DNA of 64,000 bases from Mesaphorura yosii (GCA_009869945.1 WIXG01000203.1:81438-145437); one strand, 5' to 3'. Counted from the first letter of the stretch, positions 39,101 to 50,710 are shown. Notes: generated from the sequence alone by a model not told the origin. A program made the numbers and translations.

Positions 39101-42100
39101 ATTCTGGCCAGGTCTCTTGACGTTGTTCGATGTTGTCATTTAATTCTTTAAGCATTTCAGCCTTTGCTGTCGTGTCTGCCTGACTTTCTTGCATTTCTTG
39201 CCCTCTGCCGTTTCGAACTCGAATTTAGAAGCTTCTGTCCACAATTTTCGGACATGCGAAACTCAGGAGACTCATCCGTCAAATGTCAGACGCCAAAGAG
39301 TCGTAGCGTAGCGCAGAAAGGCAACAGGTGTGCATGTTCCGAGCGCGAGACCCCACTGGCTGTTTTGACAAATTGATTGAAAAAGGCAGGCGAGGGGTCA
39401 GGCCCTCTGAAAGGTCTGAAAAATAATTTCCCCGGGCTTTTATTGTCGGGAAATAAATTGCAATCTCACCAACACGCACAGGGACGACAGGTCTCCTGGT
39501 TTTCTGGCTGACAGGCTGATTTTTAATGTCTGGGCTGTCGCTGTCGTATCATTCGAGCTGCGACGATGACGGTGATGTATATATGACATTTGCAGCCTGC
39601 AATAATTTGCGCGCTCCCACAATCAATTTTTTGCGACACGGACACGAGGAGACGATATTTATTCGCCATTCTCAAAGCTGCCATTCGTTTTCAGCAGTAC
39701 GCAGTGTTTCGTTTCGTGTATTTGGTCAATTTCCATTTTTCGCGTGACGAGAAATGTCTGGACGCAAGACGCAAACGTCCAGCAATCATAATCGCTGTAC
39801 AAATGTAAATCGTTCCAGGAAGAAAAGACGAGATTCTCAAGTGAATTTTTACACGCTCACGCTCGGTGACATTCTTTTCATAGGTTTTGTGAAAGTACAA
39901 AGCATTGACAATGTGCGCATGGTTCACTGATTTTTAGCGTAGAGGACGATTTTTTGACATTTTACATTACAAAAATGGCAAATGGCAGCACAAAACTTGT
40001 GAACTTGCCATTTGTCGCGATGCGATGTCGCGAATTTCCAAGAATCCATCCGCATTTCGTCCATTCTGGCAGCAATTGCGATTCTGGAAACTTTCTTTAT
40101 TGTGTTATGATGAAATTCTCCTACACAATGAAAGAACATTGAAATTCCTGCTCACTGCTCAAATTCCAAAGTTCATTATTCCAAAGGCAGGTCACATCCA
40201 TAACGCATAAAGCATAAATATCTTCAACTGTCCATCCCTCTTTTATTGTTATGTTATTAGATTGGCTGGCGCGCCTTTACTGTACTACAAAGTTTGTACT
40301 TTGTAATATTTTGTCGATGGCGATGGCCTTCCAAGAAAGTTCCGAAAGCACGGCTCTAATTTTTCAGCGTTTATTTGGACATTCTTTCTTTTATACCCAC
40401 ACCACGCGAGAGGCGGCAGGATTTTTATTTGTTCCAGACCGCTGAGTTTTGTTTCGTCCTCAGAAAGCCCTGACATTTTTGTTGGCCAGGCCAAAGAGAT
40501 TCGGGCTCGAACATGTTTTTTCTGCCTCTGCTAGAATTAAACGTCTGCCTAGCTTCGTCGTGGCTGTAATTAAGCTGCGGCTGCAGGCTTTCTGGTGCCA
40601 AAAGATAACTGCCGTCACGCTCAATTAAACGCAAAGACTTGAATGAAGGGAAGACAAGAAAAAGAAGAAGAAAAACCGATTAAGCCCGCTGCCCGCCCGC
40701 CCCCCTCTTGCCTGATTGTAATTTGTATTATTTGATTTCCAGACTTAGATCACTTTCATTGTCAAAAGGACCACACGACAAAGACCACAAAGACAAAGAC
40801 GGTCATGGCTCCGAAAATACAAAGTAAACAGACATTTGTCATATTAGTGAAGATTACTCTGCACTTGACTTGAATTGGCCTTGGCATGTAAACATTTGGC
40901 ATTGCCAGCTCGGCCGCCGGCCGCACGGTTTTGGCCGGCCGAATCGAGCTTGTGGTCTGTCCATCGTCGTTCTAAAATTCGCGTATTTCGTATTTGTGCC
41001 GCACGCGCACCAGCAGCAGCATTTTCCTAGTCTTTGGCCATTAGTCACATTAGTTCATTAGCAATTAGTCATTTAGTCATTTAGCAACTGCATTTCGTAG
41101 AAGAAAAGTAGTAAAATAGTTAAATTAGCAATTAGCATCCGAAACGCTGCCGGCCGCCTGGGACAATCGTACAGCTGCTGCGTTCACTGCATTTTTGGTT
41201 TTGGCGAAATGTCCGGAATTTTTAATGTCTGTGCTGTCCTGTGTGAATTGGACAGTCGTTTTCGCGAGAAGCGTGCGTGAGAAGCGGCAGTTGTGGTCGT
41301 TAAATGTAAATTCGCTGGAGAATGGCGAATTTTCACATGCGACATGGTTTCGTGCCTGCTGCGACGCAGAAGTCTGGAAATACGAAATATCTGTAATTAA
41401 ATATTAATAACTAAAATTAAACATCGTCATCGCGTATCGTGTTTAACATTTTATCTAATGGAGTGCCGAGGGTCGATTTTTCGTCCCGTCCCGTCTCTCG
41501 TTCGTCTTATTCGTCCGTGTCTTATTTGTCCAGAGTCCAGCAATATTTGTCGACCTAATTTTATCCACCGACGCATTTGGAATTTGGATCGTGTATTTAA
41601 CTTATATTTTTGGATTTTGGATTGTACTGCAGTAGACGAGGTTAATAAATTAGTTAGCAATTCTGTAGAAATTGGAATGAAAATGCAAGAATGGAATGGA
41701 ATGCGATGCAACCTGCAACCTGCCTGAACTCACTTCAAAGTACATACCCGCCAGAAATTTGATTTGAATTTCCCGGCATCTTTGTCTTCCAGAAGCTTCA
41801 AACACAATACGTCGTTCGTCATGGCTCGCTGGCCTACAATTCGGCGCAACAAATCGCTGAGGCCGCCTTCACCTTCGCCTTCGCTCCAGAAAGACGTTGG
41901 GCGCCAATCAGCAGGCGGCGGAGGTGGAAGTGGAGAAGGCAGCGACAAAAAGGAGCCGAGCAGCGGTGGCGGTGGCATTCTGAGCGGCATCGCTGGTGTT
42001 GCCCCAGGGCCAGGCTGTGGCAGCGGAAGCCTGATGGGATCAACAATCGGCATAATGAGCATGACGCCGCGCCTCCACCCGAGCACGAGCCAGGATTCCG

Positions 42101-43667
42101 TCGGCCGAGACGAAAATTCACTCCACGACCTTTGCGGAGACGAAGACGACGGAATAATTCGGTGGCAGCAACTCACTCCACGTCACAAAATGGCAATTCG
42201 GGCCATTCGAAGGGTAACGCCTGCCTGCCACTTTGACGGTTTCCAGAATTTTCAGACTAGACCTTTACTGTTCAAAACAATGTTTGCAGTTGAAGTATTT
42301 GGTCGCTCGTCGCAAGTTCAAAGAGGCACTCAAGCCGTACGACGTAAAAGACGTGATTGAGCAGTACTCGGCGGGACACGTCGACCTCCTCGGAAGAGTT
42401 AAGACTTTGCAATCAAGGTTCGTTCTCCGTAATCACTGTGTCTGTGCCTAATTAATTTCCTGACTGGGTTATTTCCTTGCCTGTGCCTGTGCTTGACATT
42501 TGCAGATTGGACCAAATTCTCGGGAGACAAGGCTCTAAGGCCAGAGACGTTTATGACTCGAAGATCTGTCTGGCCGCCCGCGTCGTCAAAGTTGAGAGAC
42601 AGGTTGGTTGAATAAAATTCCAAATAGCCTGGAAAGTCTGGAATGGCATGTTTACATTCTGGAATTTCCATTCTGCGAGGCCAAGGAAGCAGAGAAGAAA
42701 ACTGCGTAGAGTGATTCTGTTTCATGTTGCCCGTTTCGCCACGGCCGTAAATGTAAAGCGTAAATTCTTTTGATGTGGTCTCCAACAGGTTGAAGATATT
42801 GAAAGCAAAGTGGAGCAGCTCCTCGACCTCTACCTCGAGGATCGCAAGAAGCTGCTGGGCTTGGTCCCGTATTCGTCCCCGAGCACTTCCCCACCCGTCG
42901 GGCCACCACCGCAGCCTCCGCCTGGTGGTGGGGCGGCTGCTTCCGGAAATCCGACGACTCATCTCGCAAGGAAGCACAGACCGAGACCGATTTTGGTTGG
43001 AAAACAGGTACAATTAGTTAATTCGCTACTTTATTCCTGCCACCTGCTCTTGCGAATTCTTTAGACTATCAGCTAATCAGCTTTGCTTTACAGAGCAGTG
43101 AACCCAACAGTCCAAACTTGTACGACTCGTTGAACATTCCGGACGAGACGAGTGCGAAGGAGCTTCTCCACCCGTCGAGCCGGATGAGGAAGCGAGTTAC
43201 GTTGGGGTGAGTTCAATAGTTCAATCCTACTTAAGCACATACTTGCGAGCATTGGCATAATTTGGACAATTTCCAGGTCAATTCCTTCGCCCACGTCTCC
43301 TGACGCCCCGGGCAGCTCGTCCACGCGTACATATTTCCCCGTTGAGGAAAACGAAGACGACTCAAGTGCTTTTACTGCGTCGGCCACGCGAAATCTGACC
43401 GCAAATGCAAACGTGGACGACGCAAGTCTTTATATTCCAATGCGACAACTCAACAATATTGAAAATTACGAAAATAATGTCTTCCACAACGCAAGTAATG
43501 AGATCACAACAACCCCAAGTTCAAATTCGTCGTCTGGCGGTGGCAGCGCCGGCAAGAATGGCGTGTACGAGGTAAGTGACTCGCTTATCTCGTGCGTTTT
43601 CGTTATCAATACTGATTTGGTGTATTTTTGCCTGCAGGGAACGTGCGTTGATTTTGCTGACACGTAA
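15155..43667 (+). CDS. KCNQ: KCNQ (Kv7) voltage-gated potassium channel
   Basis: Fourteen exons: 15155-15195, 16514-16636, 17246-17347, 28766-28983, 30962-31266, 36684-36794, 38864-39048, 41793-42213, 42290-42417, 42506-42602, 42789-43007, 43094-43206, 43277-43571, 43638-43667. Every junction is GT-AG and in phase, giving 795 residues. Landmarks in order: the N-terminal FLERP motif; S1 with [13 protein letters not shown]4 with arginines at about 188-204 leading into [13 protein letters not shown]; the pore filter CTVGYGD (267-273); the S6 hinge [13 protein letters not shown]; a calmodulin IQ-like helix ([12 protein letters not shown]); helix B; and the assembly helices with [14 protein letters not shown] and [15 protein letters not shown]. 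Kv7 tetramers give the slow PIP2-dependent M-type current. The first exon is inferred from a perfect donor, matching phase and an in-frame stop at 15137; the rest is secure. A Ser/Gly-rich linker follows S6, and a nested opposite-strand gene lies in intron 3. Confidence 0.95.
15196..17245 (+). other. KCNQ introns 1 and 2
   Basis: Intron 1 (15196-16513) and intron 2 (16637-17245) flank the 123-base second coding exon at 16514-16636. Apart from GGC/TGGC-rich repeats near 16386 I see no additional feature. Confidence 0.6.
19756..19770. repeat. TGCC tetranucleotide run
   Basis: A 15-base tract identical to the one at 7931, inside KCNQ intron 3. Confidence 0.7.
23455..23473. repeat. (TCAG)n microsatellite
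   Basis: A 19-base perfect TCAG tetranucleotide array inside KCNQ intron 3. Confidence 0.8.
25672..25684. repeat. short TGCC tetranucleotide run
   Basis: CTGCCTGCCTGCA preceded a few bases earlier by another ACTGCCTGCA-like copy, in KCNQ intron 3. Confidence 0.5.
27220..27225 (-). promoter_or_regulatory. polyadenylation signal of the AA15 gene
   Basis: AATAAA on the minus strand, about 86 bases past the stop codon at 27311, a normal distance for a short 3' untranslated region. Confidence 0.6.
27311..28012 (-). CDS. AA15 lytic polysaccharide monooxygenase, secreted
   Basis: Two exons on the minus strand, 28012-27710 and 27607-27311, joined in phase 0 across a 102-base intron; 199 residues. 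Residues 1-19 form a signal peptide ending VHG, so that the mature protein begins at His20 ([12 protein letters not shown]). This N-terminal His and His113 in [10 protein letters not shown] form the copper histidine brace expected of LPMOs; Phe190 in QETFRGCAD probably sits at the axial position. Conserved Cys-rich CGVCGD and the [14 protein letters not shown] region match AA15. AA15 enzymes oxidatively cleave chitin or cellulose and in arthropods act in cuticle turnover or digestion. I chose the ATG at 28012 over an in-frame ATG at 28036 because it puts the signal peptide at the N-terminus. The whole gene lies inside an intron of KCNQ on the opposite strand and has its own TATA box and polyA signal. 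No carbohydrate-binding module is attached. Confidence 0.93.
28111..28118 (-). promoter_or_regulatory. TATA box of the AA15 gene
   Basis: TATAAATA on the minus strand, about 100 bases upstream of the chosen start codon. It implies transcription starting about 30 bases downstream and a 5' leader of roughly 70 bases. It shows the nested gene has a core promoter of its own. Confidence 0.65.
28119..28765. other. KCNQ intron 3 between the AA15 promoter and the S1 exon
   Basis: About 650 bases separate the AA15 TATA box from the KCNQ exon at 28766. No gene is seen. It must hold the upstream control elements of the AA15 gene as well as the branch site and acceptor of the channel intron. Confidence 0.5.
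28984..30961 (+). other. KCNQ intron 4
   Basis: About 2 kb between the S1-S2 exon and the S3-S5 exon. It has GTT repeats near 30048 and two dense clusters of TGGCN pentamers (29931-29945 and 30163-30189). No gene is seen. Confidence 0.6.
31267..36683 (+). other. KCNQ intron 5
   Basis: About 5.4 kb, interrupting the gene just before the codons of the selectivity filter. It carries TGGCN pentamers near 35681 and numerous GAATTCG-type short palindromes. No coding exon was recognised. Confidence 0.6.
36795..38863 (+). other. KCNQ intron 6
   Basis: About 2.1 kb between the pore exon and the S6/IQ-helix exon. A long minus-strand open frame (38245-38922) has no family resemblance and is taken as chance. 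GCCAC/GCCAA pentamers lie at 38531-38551. Confidence 0.6.
39049..41792 (+). other. KCNQ intron 7
   Basis: About 2.7 kb, the last long intron of the channel gene; the following six are only about 66 to 190 bases. No other feature is seen. Confidence 0.6.
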
Positions 43668-44332
43668 ATCGAAGATGTTTTGACTGCATCCAAGCTGGGA
43701 GCGTCGAAGCCTCCGATTTATTAGCGTGAAAGACATTATTGCATTGCACCGTACTAATTACTAATCAAATTCGCACGGCAATTGCAATTATAGCATTTAT
43801 TCCACGACAAGATGCCTAACAATGACCTAATTTACTTTAATAATGACTCTAATAGTAAATCTTGAATTTCTTCTTCACAAATGTACTGAGGGGCCTTGAT
43901 GAATGACAAACACGAAATATGAAACGTGAAACACGATTAATAAGAATGTAACTTAGTAATAATTAATTTAGGAACATAAATCTTAGTAGGCTTAATCTAG
44001 GCGGCTAGGTGTAGGCTAGTTTGACCAATTTTAGCCTTTCATCTTCAAGCTTCAACACGACTCGTGGAAGTGGAAAAAAGTATTATTAGCGTGTATTTAA
44101 CTGGAAGAGATTTAGAATGTGATATTATCTTTCGAAGATTCGAAATTGTACCCTTATCTCTAATCTTTATCTTGTTCTGTCTTATTTTGTAATTTGTGTC
44201 TCGCTTCTCCTGCGTGAACGAATTTCGGACGGATATCTGAGCCTGAGCGCGTACAGAATTTAATTTTATCCATTAATCTTGTCTTCTCTTGTATTCTAGC
44301 AAAATTATTGATAAGAAAGTCGACAAAATAAA
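43668..44332 (+). other. KCNQ 3' untranslated region (inferred)
   Basis: AT-rich sequence after the KCNQ stop codon up to the first strong AATAAA at 44327-44332, which would give a 3' untranslated region of about 0.68 kb. Extent is inferred, not observed in a transcript. Confidence 0.45.
44327..44332 (+). promoter_or_regulatory. candidate polyadenylation signal of KCNQ
   Basis: AATAAA about 660 bases after the KCNQ stop and about 630 bases before the start of the innexin gene on the same strand. Confidence 0.5.
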
Positions 44333-44960
44333 GCGAATCTCAAATTATAAACTGTCTCACTCGTTTTCTTACGTACACGTAAACATCGTCAAATTCTGCA
44401 GTTAATTCGTGCAAAATTATCGCCCGCTTTTCATGCCTCTCAATTAACCAAGATGCTAAAAATGTGTAGATTTAGGGCTTTTACGACTTAACTCAGGCAA
44501 AGGAAGATTTCAAGTAGTGCAGTGCAGAGCTTCGAGACTGTCGAGACATCGAAAAACTTACGACTTGTATTTTTTTTAAAACGCAAAAGTGTCGGCTTGT
44601 AAAATTCTATGCCCATCGACAGCACAGCGGCTTAATTCTGGTTTAATCCGGCTGACTGCTCGCTCTTCTGAAGATTATGAGTCACCATCTTCACTTCCGT
44701 TGAAATTACAACTTACATAATAATGCGTGTAGTACTTTTTAGTAAAGACAAAGGAGACAGAGACAGAATGTTTACGTGCTCATTTTCGCGTTCGGTTGGG
44801 TATACTTTTTCAGTTCCCTGCAGTTTCTCCTAAGTTTTGCATTTGCAAGTTGATCTTTCCTTTCCCACAAAAGAAAGAATTGCAGTTTTATTTCACGCCT
44901 CGAACTACACGAATTAACAAGCAATTTGTGCATTGTGCTCGTGCTCTTGCAAATTCCAAT
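44333..44960. other. intergenic region upstream of innexin
   Basis: About 630 bases containing the innexin promoter and leader. A weak TATA-like TATACTTTTT lies near 44800. Nothing else is recognised. Confidence 0.4.
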
Positions 44961-46504
44961 ATGGCGACGCATGCCGAAGCTTCCGGTTCAAAAATCTGGA
45001 TAACTGGCGGCTGCTTCAGCCTTCACTACAAATACACCGTTCTTCTGCTTGCTATCTGCAGTGGACTCATCGTGCTTGAAGTGACCTGGGCCGACGGGCC
45101 CATCGTTTGCGGATCCACGCAACCGATCGACGAACGCTTCATCAGCAGCTGCTGGCGCTTTGGTCTCTGGTCGAAAATCAATGCTGGTCCGGAAATGTCG
45201 ACTGCCAAGATGGTTTTCGGTAAGTTTAGTTCAGTGGCTTGGCTTAGTAGCTTCTTAGAATAATTAAGGGCAAATATTTGACCTCAGAAAAACTGACTCC
45301 ACTTCCGGGGACTTACCACTACACTTTTCTCCTGCTTCTCGTTCAAACCGTCTTTTTCTACGTTCCGTACTTCTGGTGGAGCCGGTACGATAACGGCTCC
45401 CTCAAGAATTTGGTGGCTGCCATGACCGGAAGCGGAAGCGAGGACTCAGCAGCAGATGACAACGATTACGAGGAACCGTCACCGAGACCGCCCAAGCCGG
45501 CTCGAGCTTTCCTCGCCTCACTGAACCAACGAGGAGGCTACTTCCGGCGTTACGTATTTTTCCAGCTCGTAAACCTTCTCAATGTAATCGCTCAAATTTC
45601 CTTTATTAGTTACGTGTTCCAAGCCAATTTTGTCACTTACGGCTTTAACTTCATGAGTAACTGGGGCGGAGCGACGGCGACCAACCCGGCTTTTCCAACT
45701 TTCGCATACTGCAAAATGCCGTCATTTGGAGTGCACGACAATTCTACGACAAATTACGGACTTTGCATCCTGAACGTGAACGCCATCAACGAAAAGGTGT
45801 ATTTCGCCATTTGGTAAGTTAATTAATTACTCAGTTCTTGGGCTTTGACAGTCTTGAGGTCACTTTCGATTGCAATTGAAGGTTCTGGCTCATGTTCACC
45901 GCTGCCACAACTGCATTGGAGCTGATTGGACGACTGATTGCGGTGTGCGGGAAGCAGAAAGCTCGTGTATTCTTCCAACTCTCCTACTTTTTCCGATTCT
46001 TCAAGTGCATGAACTCTGACCTGCTGCAATACTTGACTGCTCATTGTGATATCGGTGATTGGTTCATTCTCTCACGTATCGCCGACAACGTCAATAATGA
46101 GACTCAGTTTCGCCAGCTGCTGAGTAGCCTCAACGAGTCGGTCCACATGATAGAGTGAGTCGAGATCTGCAATCGGATCAGCAATAATCCACTCATTCAA
46201 CATTTACTTATATGTGGCTGGAAGAATTTATTTGCAAATTGCTAAATTGCAAAATCACACTGCATTGCAGACTCTGCGGGGAAACTCGTATGAACAACAA
46301 ACGTAAACGAGCAGCCGGACCTGAGCACGACGGAGCGTCCACTGCGACGATGGCCACGCACACGTCAGTCTCCGAAAAGGACAGGGCAAAGGAAAACGAA
46401 TACATGGTAAGTGACCATTAAATTGCTGCCAATCCAATGCCAAGAATTTACTGTGTATTTGCATTAATTCGTAGTCCGATCAAATCTTTCTAGCCTGCAC
46501 CTGA
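44961..46504 (+). CDS. innexin (gap-junction channel subunit), divergent
   Basis: Five exons: 44961-45219, 45288-45813, 45882-46154, 46271-46406 and 46475-46504; all joints are in phase, giving 407 residues. The order is typical of innexins: an N-terminal LHYKYTVLLL entering TM1 (about 25-44), a first extracellular loop with two cysteines (50 and 64), TM2 ending FFYVPYFWW, an acidic/proline-rich cytoplasmic loop, TM3, a second extracellular loop with two cysteines followed by ILNVNAINEKVYFAIWFW into TM4, and a C-terminal CDIGDWFILSRIADN. Innexins form hexameric hemichannels and gap junctions. Two oddities: the usual YYQWV signature before TM2 reads HYTFL here, and the N-terminal tail before TM1 is not the conserved leader of other family members. 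The start is the first in-frame ATG of the exon. The last exon encodes only nine residues. Confidence 0.92.
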
Positions 46505-46753
46505 TGCTGGTAAGCAGCAGTGAAGAAATCGAGAAGTGACGAGATGACCATTTTGGCCATTGGTCATGAGGCGTGGGAGTGAAGAAACAGTTTTTAAATA
46601 TGATTTTTGCAATTTTCTTTGGATCTTATACATTTCATCCCTTTTTAACTGAAATATTTACCATTTTAAAGTGAGTCTTCTTGAATTCTAGCTAGTTAGG
46701 CATTTTAGAAACTTGATTTGACAGTTGTATTTTAATTTCTGGACTATCTGATA

Positions 46754-46759
46754 AATAAA
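46754..46759 (+). promoter_or_regulatory. polyadenylation signal of innexin
   Basis: AATAAA 250 bases after the innexin stop codon. Confidence 0.5.
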
Positions 46760-46984
46760 AATGGTTGGTTGTATTGTCCTGCATTAATCATCAGTTGCTA
46801 CAGGCCGGCCGTGTGATGTGTGTTGATTGTAGCTTAATTCTTGCACTCGCAGCAGAAGAATTCAAGGCTCTCGTAAAAAAAATGCCCCGACGCATTCGTC
46901 AAGGGTTGAGAAGATCGCGAGAAGTCCCGCCCTCCCGTCCCGTAGAAAACCAAACGATGGTAGACACTAAGGGGTGTCTTTGAG

Positions 46985-47440
46985 CCACAAATTTTTATTT
47001 TTAATAGGCCTTGGTTCATAGGCTTTATGGACTACTAGCTGAAGGCTAGCCGGCGTTCGGCCGGGGTTTGTTTCTTGGGCAGGGGCCCTTGTTTTCAATG
47101 AACTGCAGCGCTGAACGTCGTTTAGTTTCTGTATTTACACAGCACATATAAAGTTGTGCTGTACAGACAGACAGACAGACATCAAGAGCATTATTAGAAG
47201 GGGGCAGGATGGCTCCTTATGTTTGTTATCTTTCGACTTCAGCTGAATGGAGGAAAAGAATGAGTGGACAGAAGGCATTGGAGGTAGGAGTTCCATTATA
47301 TTTTTATCTTCCCTAAAGAAGGGGGAACTGAACAAAGTCCCAGTAAGATTGGTGCCTTCGTGCTCCGCACTTAATATGCAGTAAGTCGACTTCTTATCAC
47401 TTCGTCCTTGCGCATCGGCTCAGGCGAGCCTGAGCTCACT
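46985..47440. mobile_element. possible non-LTR retrotransposon or MITE fragment
   Basis: This block contains two small inverted repeats (CTAG-GCTGAAGG-type near 47030 and GCCGG...CCGG near 47050), a (ACAG)n array at 47163-47181 and a palindrome GCTCAGGC-GA-GCCTGAGC near 47420. Short tetranucleotide arrays of this kind are commonly found at the 3' ends of RTE-like elements. There is no coding remnant and I found no target-site duplication, so the call is weak. Confidence 0.25.
47163..47181. repeat. (ACAG)n microsatellite
   Basis: A 19-base perfect ACAG tetranucleotide array within the possible mobile-element fragment between innexin and COG6. Confidence 0.8.
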
Positions 47441-48332
47441 TCGAATTCAGGATCCATCAGGTGAAGACGCGCTGCTGCTGCATCTCCAATGCTAGGTTTG
47501 CTGTGCACACGAGGCCACTGCAGTGCTGGACGCAAGAGAGAAGAGACATTCTGTTAGCCGTGGGTACTCCTGTCACAGGTGCTACATGCAGATACTTCGA
47601 GAAAGCCAAAGCCAAGTCGAAGTTGAAGAAGTAATTGAGAACGAAGAGACGGAAATGTCCGTACCAGTAGAATCCAGTGACAGTAACCAAGGAACAATTG
47701 CAATTCTAACTGTCGAAGCCACCCAGCGAAATGTTTCGTGTGCCATCTTGACGGAGATCCTGTCTCCCGAACCATTGAAGCTGTCTAGATTCGTCTTGAG
47801 GAGGCTTTCGTCCCAATGCACTTTGCATTTCACTGCATGACCATGCTGTAAAATACCCAAATTCTAGTTCAACTCCAACCAATTTAGCTGTAATAGCCTA
47901 ATTCCCGATTTCTGGATTATAATTATTTGTTTATCTGAGCAGCAAGTAATTAAACCAACATTAGCAAAAACTTGAGAAATTATTGACCAGTTTAACCCAC
48001 CGGTCTCCCGTCCCAGCCACCAGCGTGCGCCTTTGGATTAATACTCGCGTATCACTAATCGTTGGTCGCTATTATCGAGGACAGCGTGAGCTGAATGAGC
48101 TGCAAGCTCCTCCGTTTGCTGATAACAACGATTACAAGGATTCATAGCATGCAGCAACAAAGAAAAGTCAAACGGAGTCAACTGCGGAGAATTTGAAAGT
48201 CCAGCATCACAATTCGCGTAGATTCGTACAGCTGCTGTCGAAATCATCTTAGAATTCAAATTAAGTTTATAAGAAAGTCCGCAATTTCTTTGTTAGTGCT
48301 ACCACCCCTTCAGAGTTCTTACCAAGCGGATC

Positions 48333-50604
48333 ATGTCGAAGGATGGGCTCCATCGGCGTGTCCTGTCCGCGGACACCTTGGATGAGTTGACAGAGAAAAT
48401 CCTGGACCTCCGAATTGGAACTGACAAGGTACGTACGCATGTTCCAGCAAGCCAATGCCTTGCCACAGACGAATGAATGGCAAGTCTGAATGTTTTTGCA
48501 TTAATTTAGGAGATCTTGAGTGCCCTTTCTGATTTGTCTAAACTTCCTGATCAAACTACAGCGGCGGCCGAATCTTCACAAACTGATAAAGTTGGAGTGA
48601 TTGTCCCTCCTACATCGATCGCACCACCGCCGAAAGGAAATCTGCAACAGTTGATAGAAGATTTTGAAATTGCATCGTACAAGAAGTTCCTAGCCTCCTT
48701 CAAAGAAGTGAAGGACGATATCAAAGGGTTCGAAAATGAGCTGAGCCGCCTGCATGGTGTTTGTGAGTCAATGTCCAAGAATTTGGAAGCAAGCAAGCAG
48801 AATTCCCGCAACCTCATCGATGAAATTACTAAACTCGAAAACGAGAGGAAGAAAATTCAGAGGGAGAGAGAGCTGGCGCAGGCCTACCTGAATGCATTTC
48901 AACTGAACTCGGAGGACCTGAAAATATTAAGAGGAGGTGACGCCGGAGGAGTTGGAGCTGGCTCAACTGGGATTCATGATGTATTGTCACCAGCATTCTT
49001 CGACGTATTTGACAAAATCCAGCGAATTCAGTCAAATATCCCGATTTTGTTAAGCATCGGACATCAAGCAACGGCGGTAGAAATTATGGACCAAATGAGT
49101 TTATTCCAGGAGACCGCATTGGAAAGAATTTACCGCTGGGCTCAGCTGCACTGCAAGCACGTTGAAAACCCGGACTTGGCCGATGTTCTGAGCAAATCGT
49201 TATCATACCTTCAAATTAGACCGATGCTGCTGAAATACGTGCTGGACGAATATTGCTCTCATCGACGGTCACTCGTCGTACGAAGTTTCATCGATGCGCT
49301 GACGGGGGTCGGGAACATGAAGGGAATTGAAATGATGGGTAGCACGGACCCGTCAAGATACATTGGCGATATGCTAGCCTGGATTCATCAAGCGTGTCCC
49401 GGAGAAAAGGAGAATCTGCTAATTTTGCTGAAACATTGCAATCAAGACGGTATGTTGATAATTTCACGAATTCGCGCTAGCATTCGCTGTCGTATTGACT
49501 TTAAACGTTTAACCACACATTGGCCGTTTTCAGATCTGGACGAAAAAATCACGTCGTGCCTGGCGACGATATTGGATGGTGTTTGGCGGCCCTTGAATGT
49601 TCGCATGGAGCAAACGCTGCTGTCAGGCTTGAACTGCGTAGTCATGAACAAGATCGATATTCTGATTCAGTTTTACATTGGAACCATGCAACAAGTCATT
49701 CCATCCAGCAATTTGCTGATTACGCTGAAGGAAGTTCAAAACCTGTGTCATCAGACTTTTATAAACCAACTTAAAGCACAGGTAAGGCGTAAGGGGAGTT
49801 AATTTGTCACGGGACATTTGGAGGCTGATTCAAATTCAATCTTCGTCTTGTTTTAGATTATGGCGGAGCTCGGCGAATATCCGCCGCCTGGGCCTGATTT
49901 GGCCCCGCCCTCGTGCATTGGTTCTTTGATGGACGTCCTAAAAGATTTGCTGCAGGTCACGAACGACACGTCGCCGGAACATTTGCAGTCGCTCATCCAA
50001 ATGATTGTGAGCCCTCTGAATCAGTCGGTGCACGACATTTCAGGACGCCTTGGCTCTCCCGACTCGGGCGTTTACCTCTGCAATTGCCTGAATGAAATCA
50101 CGAAATTCCTCGTAAGTATTCCGGCTGCGGCACAGACTAACGCCGCGTTGAAAGGCCAGATCGAGGCTCAACTCGATCGTCTGTCGTCGGACCAAAGCAG
50201 CTGGCTAATCGCTCAGCTTGGAATTGGCCACATTTACACGATTCTTCATGACAAGATTAACGAACCGCTGAGCACGGTGCCGGGCATGGATTCTTCGTCG
50301 CTCAAGATTTTTATGGTAAGCCAAACCAAGCTGAAAAGCAGTCAGCTAATTAAGGATTGAATTTGTTTATCTTTGGCAGAATAAATTGGATACTGTCACG
50401 TCGAACCCTGAATCCGTGCTTCTCCCGCAAATTATCCACATCTTAGATCAGGAAACGAGAAAAACAATCCTGAAAAGGAGCTTTCGCATTTTAGTAGCGA
50501 TTTACAAGCAAGTATACGAGGCTGTGATCGATCCGAAGAACCAGTATCCAGAAAATTTGCTGGCGCTTGACCCCAAAAGTCTGGAGGAGTCCTTGTGTAG
50601 CTGA
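48333..50604 (+). CDS. COG6: conserved oligomeric Golgi complex subunit 6
   Basis: Five exons: 48333-48428, 48510-49449, 49534-49781, 49857-50315 and 50380-50604; joints are in phase and the product is 655 residues, close to the human COG6 length. The N-terminal part (LTEKILDLRI, then a coiled-coil stretch with MSKNLEASKQNSRNLIDEI) matches the COG6 heptad region. It is followed by AYLNAFQLNSEDLKILRG, LFQETALERIYRWAQ, RSFIDALT and RYIGDMLAWIHQA, which are the strongest family signatures. COG6 belongs to lobe B of the COG tethering complex, which captures vesicles for retrograde traffic within the Golgi and thereby supports glycosylation. A GTAAGT inside exon 4 is ignored because the frame reads on and aligns. 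The start is the first ATG in the exon after an in-frame acceptor-like sequence; a short upstream exon cannot be excluded. Confidence 0.94.
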
Positions 50605-50704
50605 AATCAAAGCCTCTGGTGTCTGGAATTGCAGAAAATAACTATAGATTTATTTATTACACTAAACCGTAACTGACAACTGATTTTATCAATATCAATA
50701 TTTG

Positions 50705-50710
50705 AATAAA
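50705..50710 (+). promoter_or_regulatory. polyadenylation signal of COG6
   Basis: AATAAA about 100 bases after the COG6 stop, and only about 100 bases before the stop codon of the converging Rho-like gene on the other strand. Confidence 0.6.

Larger units (their letters stand above)
46760..48332. other. intergenic region between innexin and COG6
   Basis: About 1.6 kb without a recognised gene. Its middle (about 46985-47440) looks like repetitive sequence with several small inverted repeats and a GACA array, described separately. A 105-codon plus-strand frame ending at 47840 has no recognisable family and overlaps a similarly long frame on the other strand. Confidence 0.45.

Noticed and set aside
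47523..47860. Opposing 105- and 92-codon frames between innexin and COG6
   Set aside because: Both strands open, no family, no consistent acceptor and donor pair.
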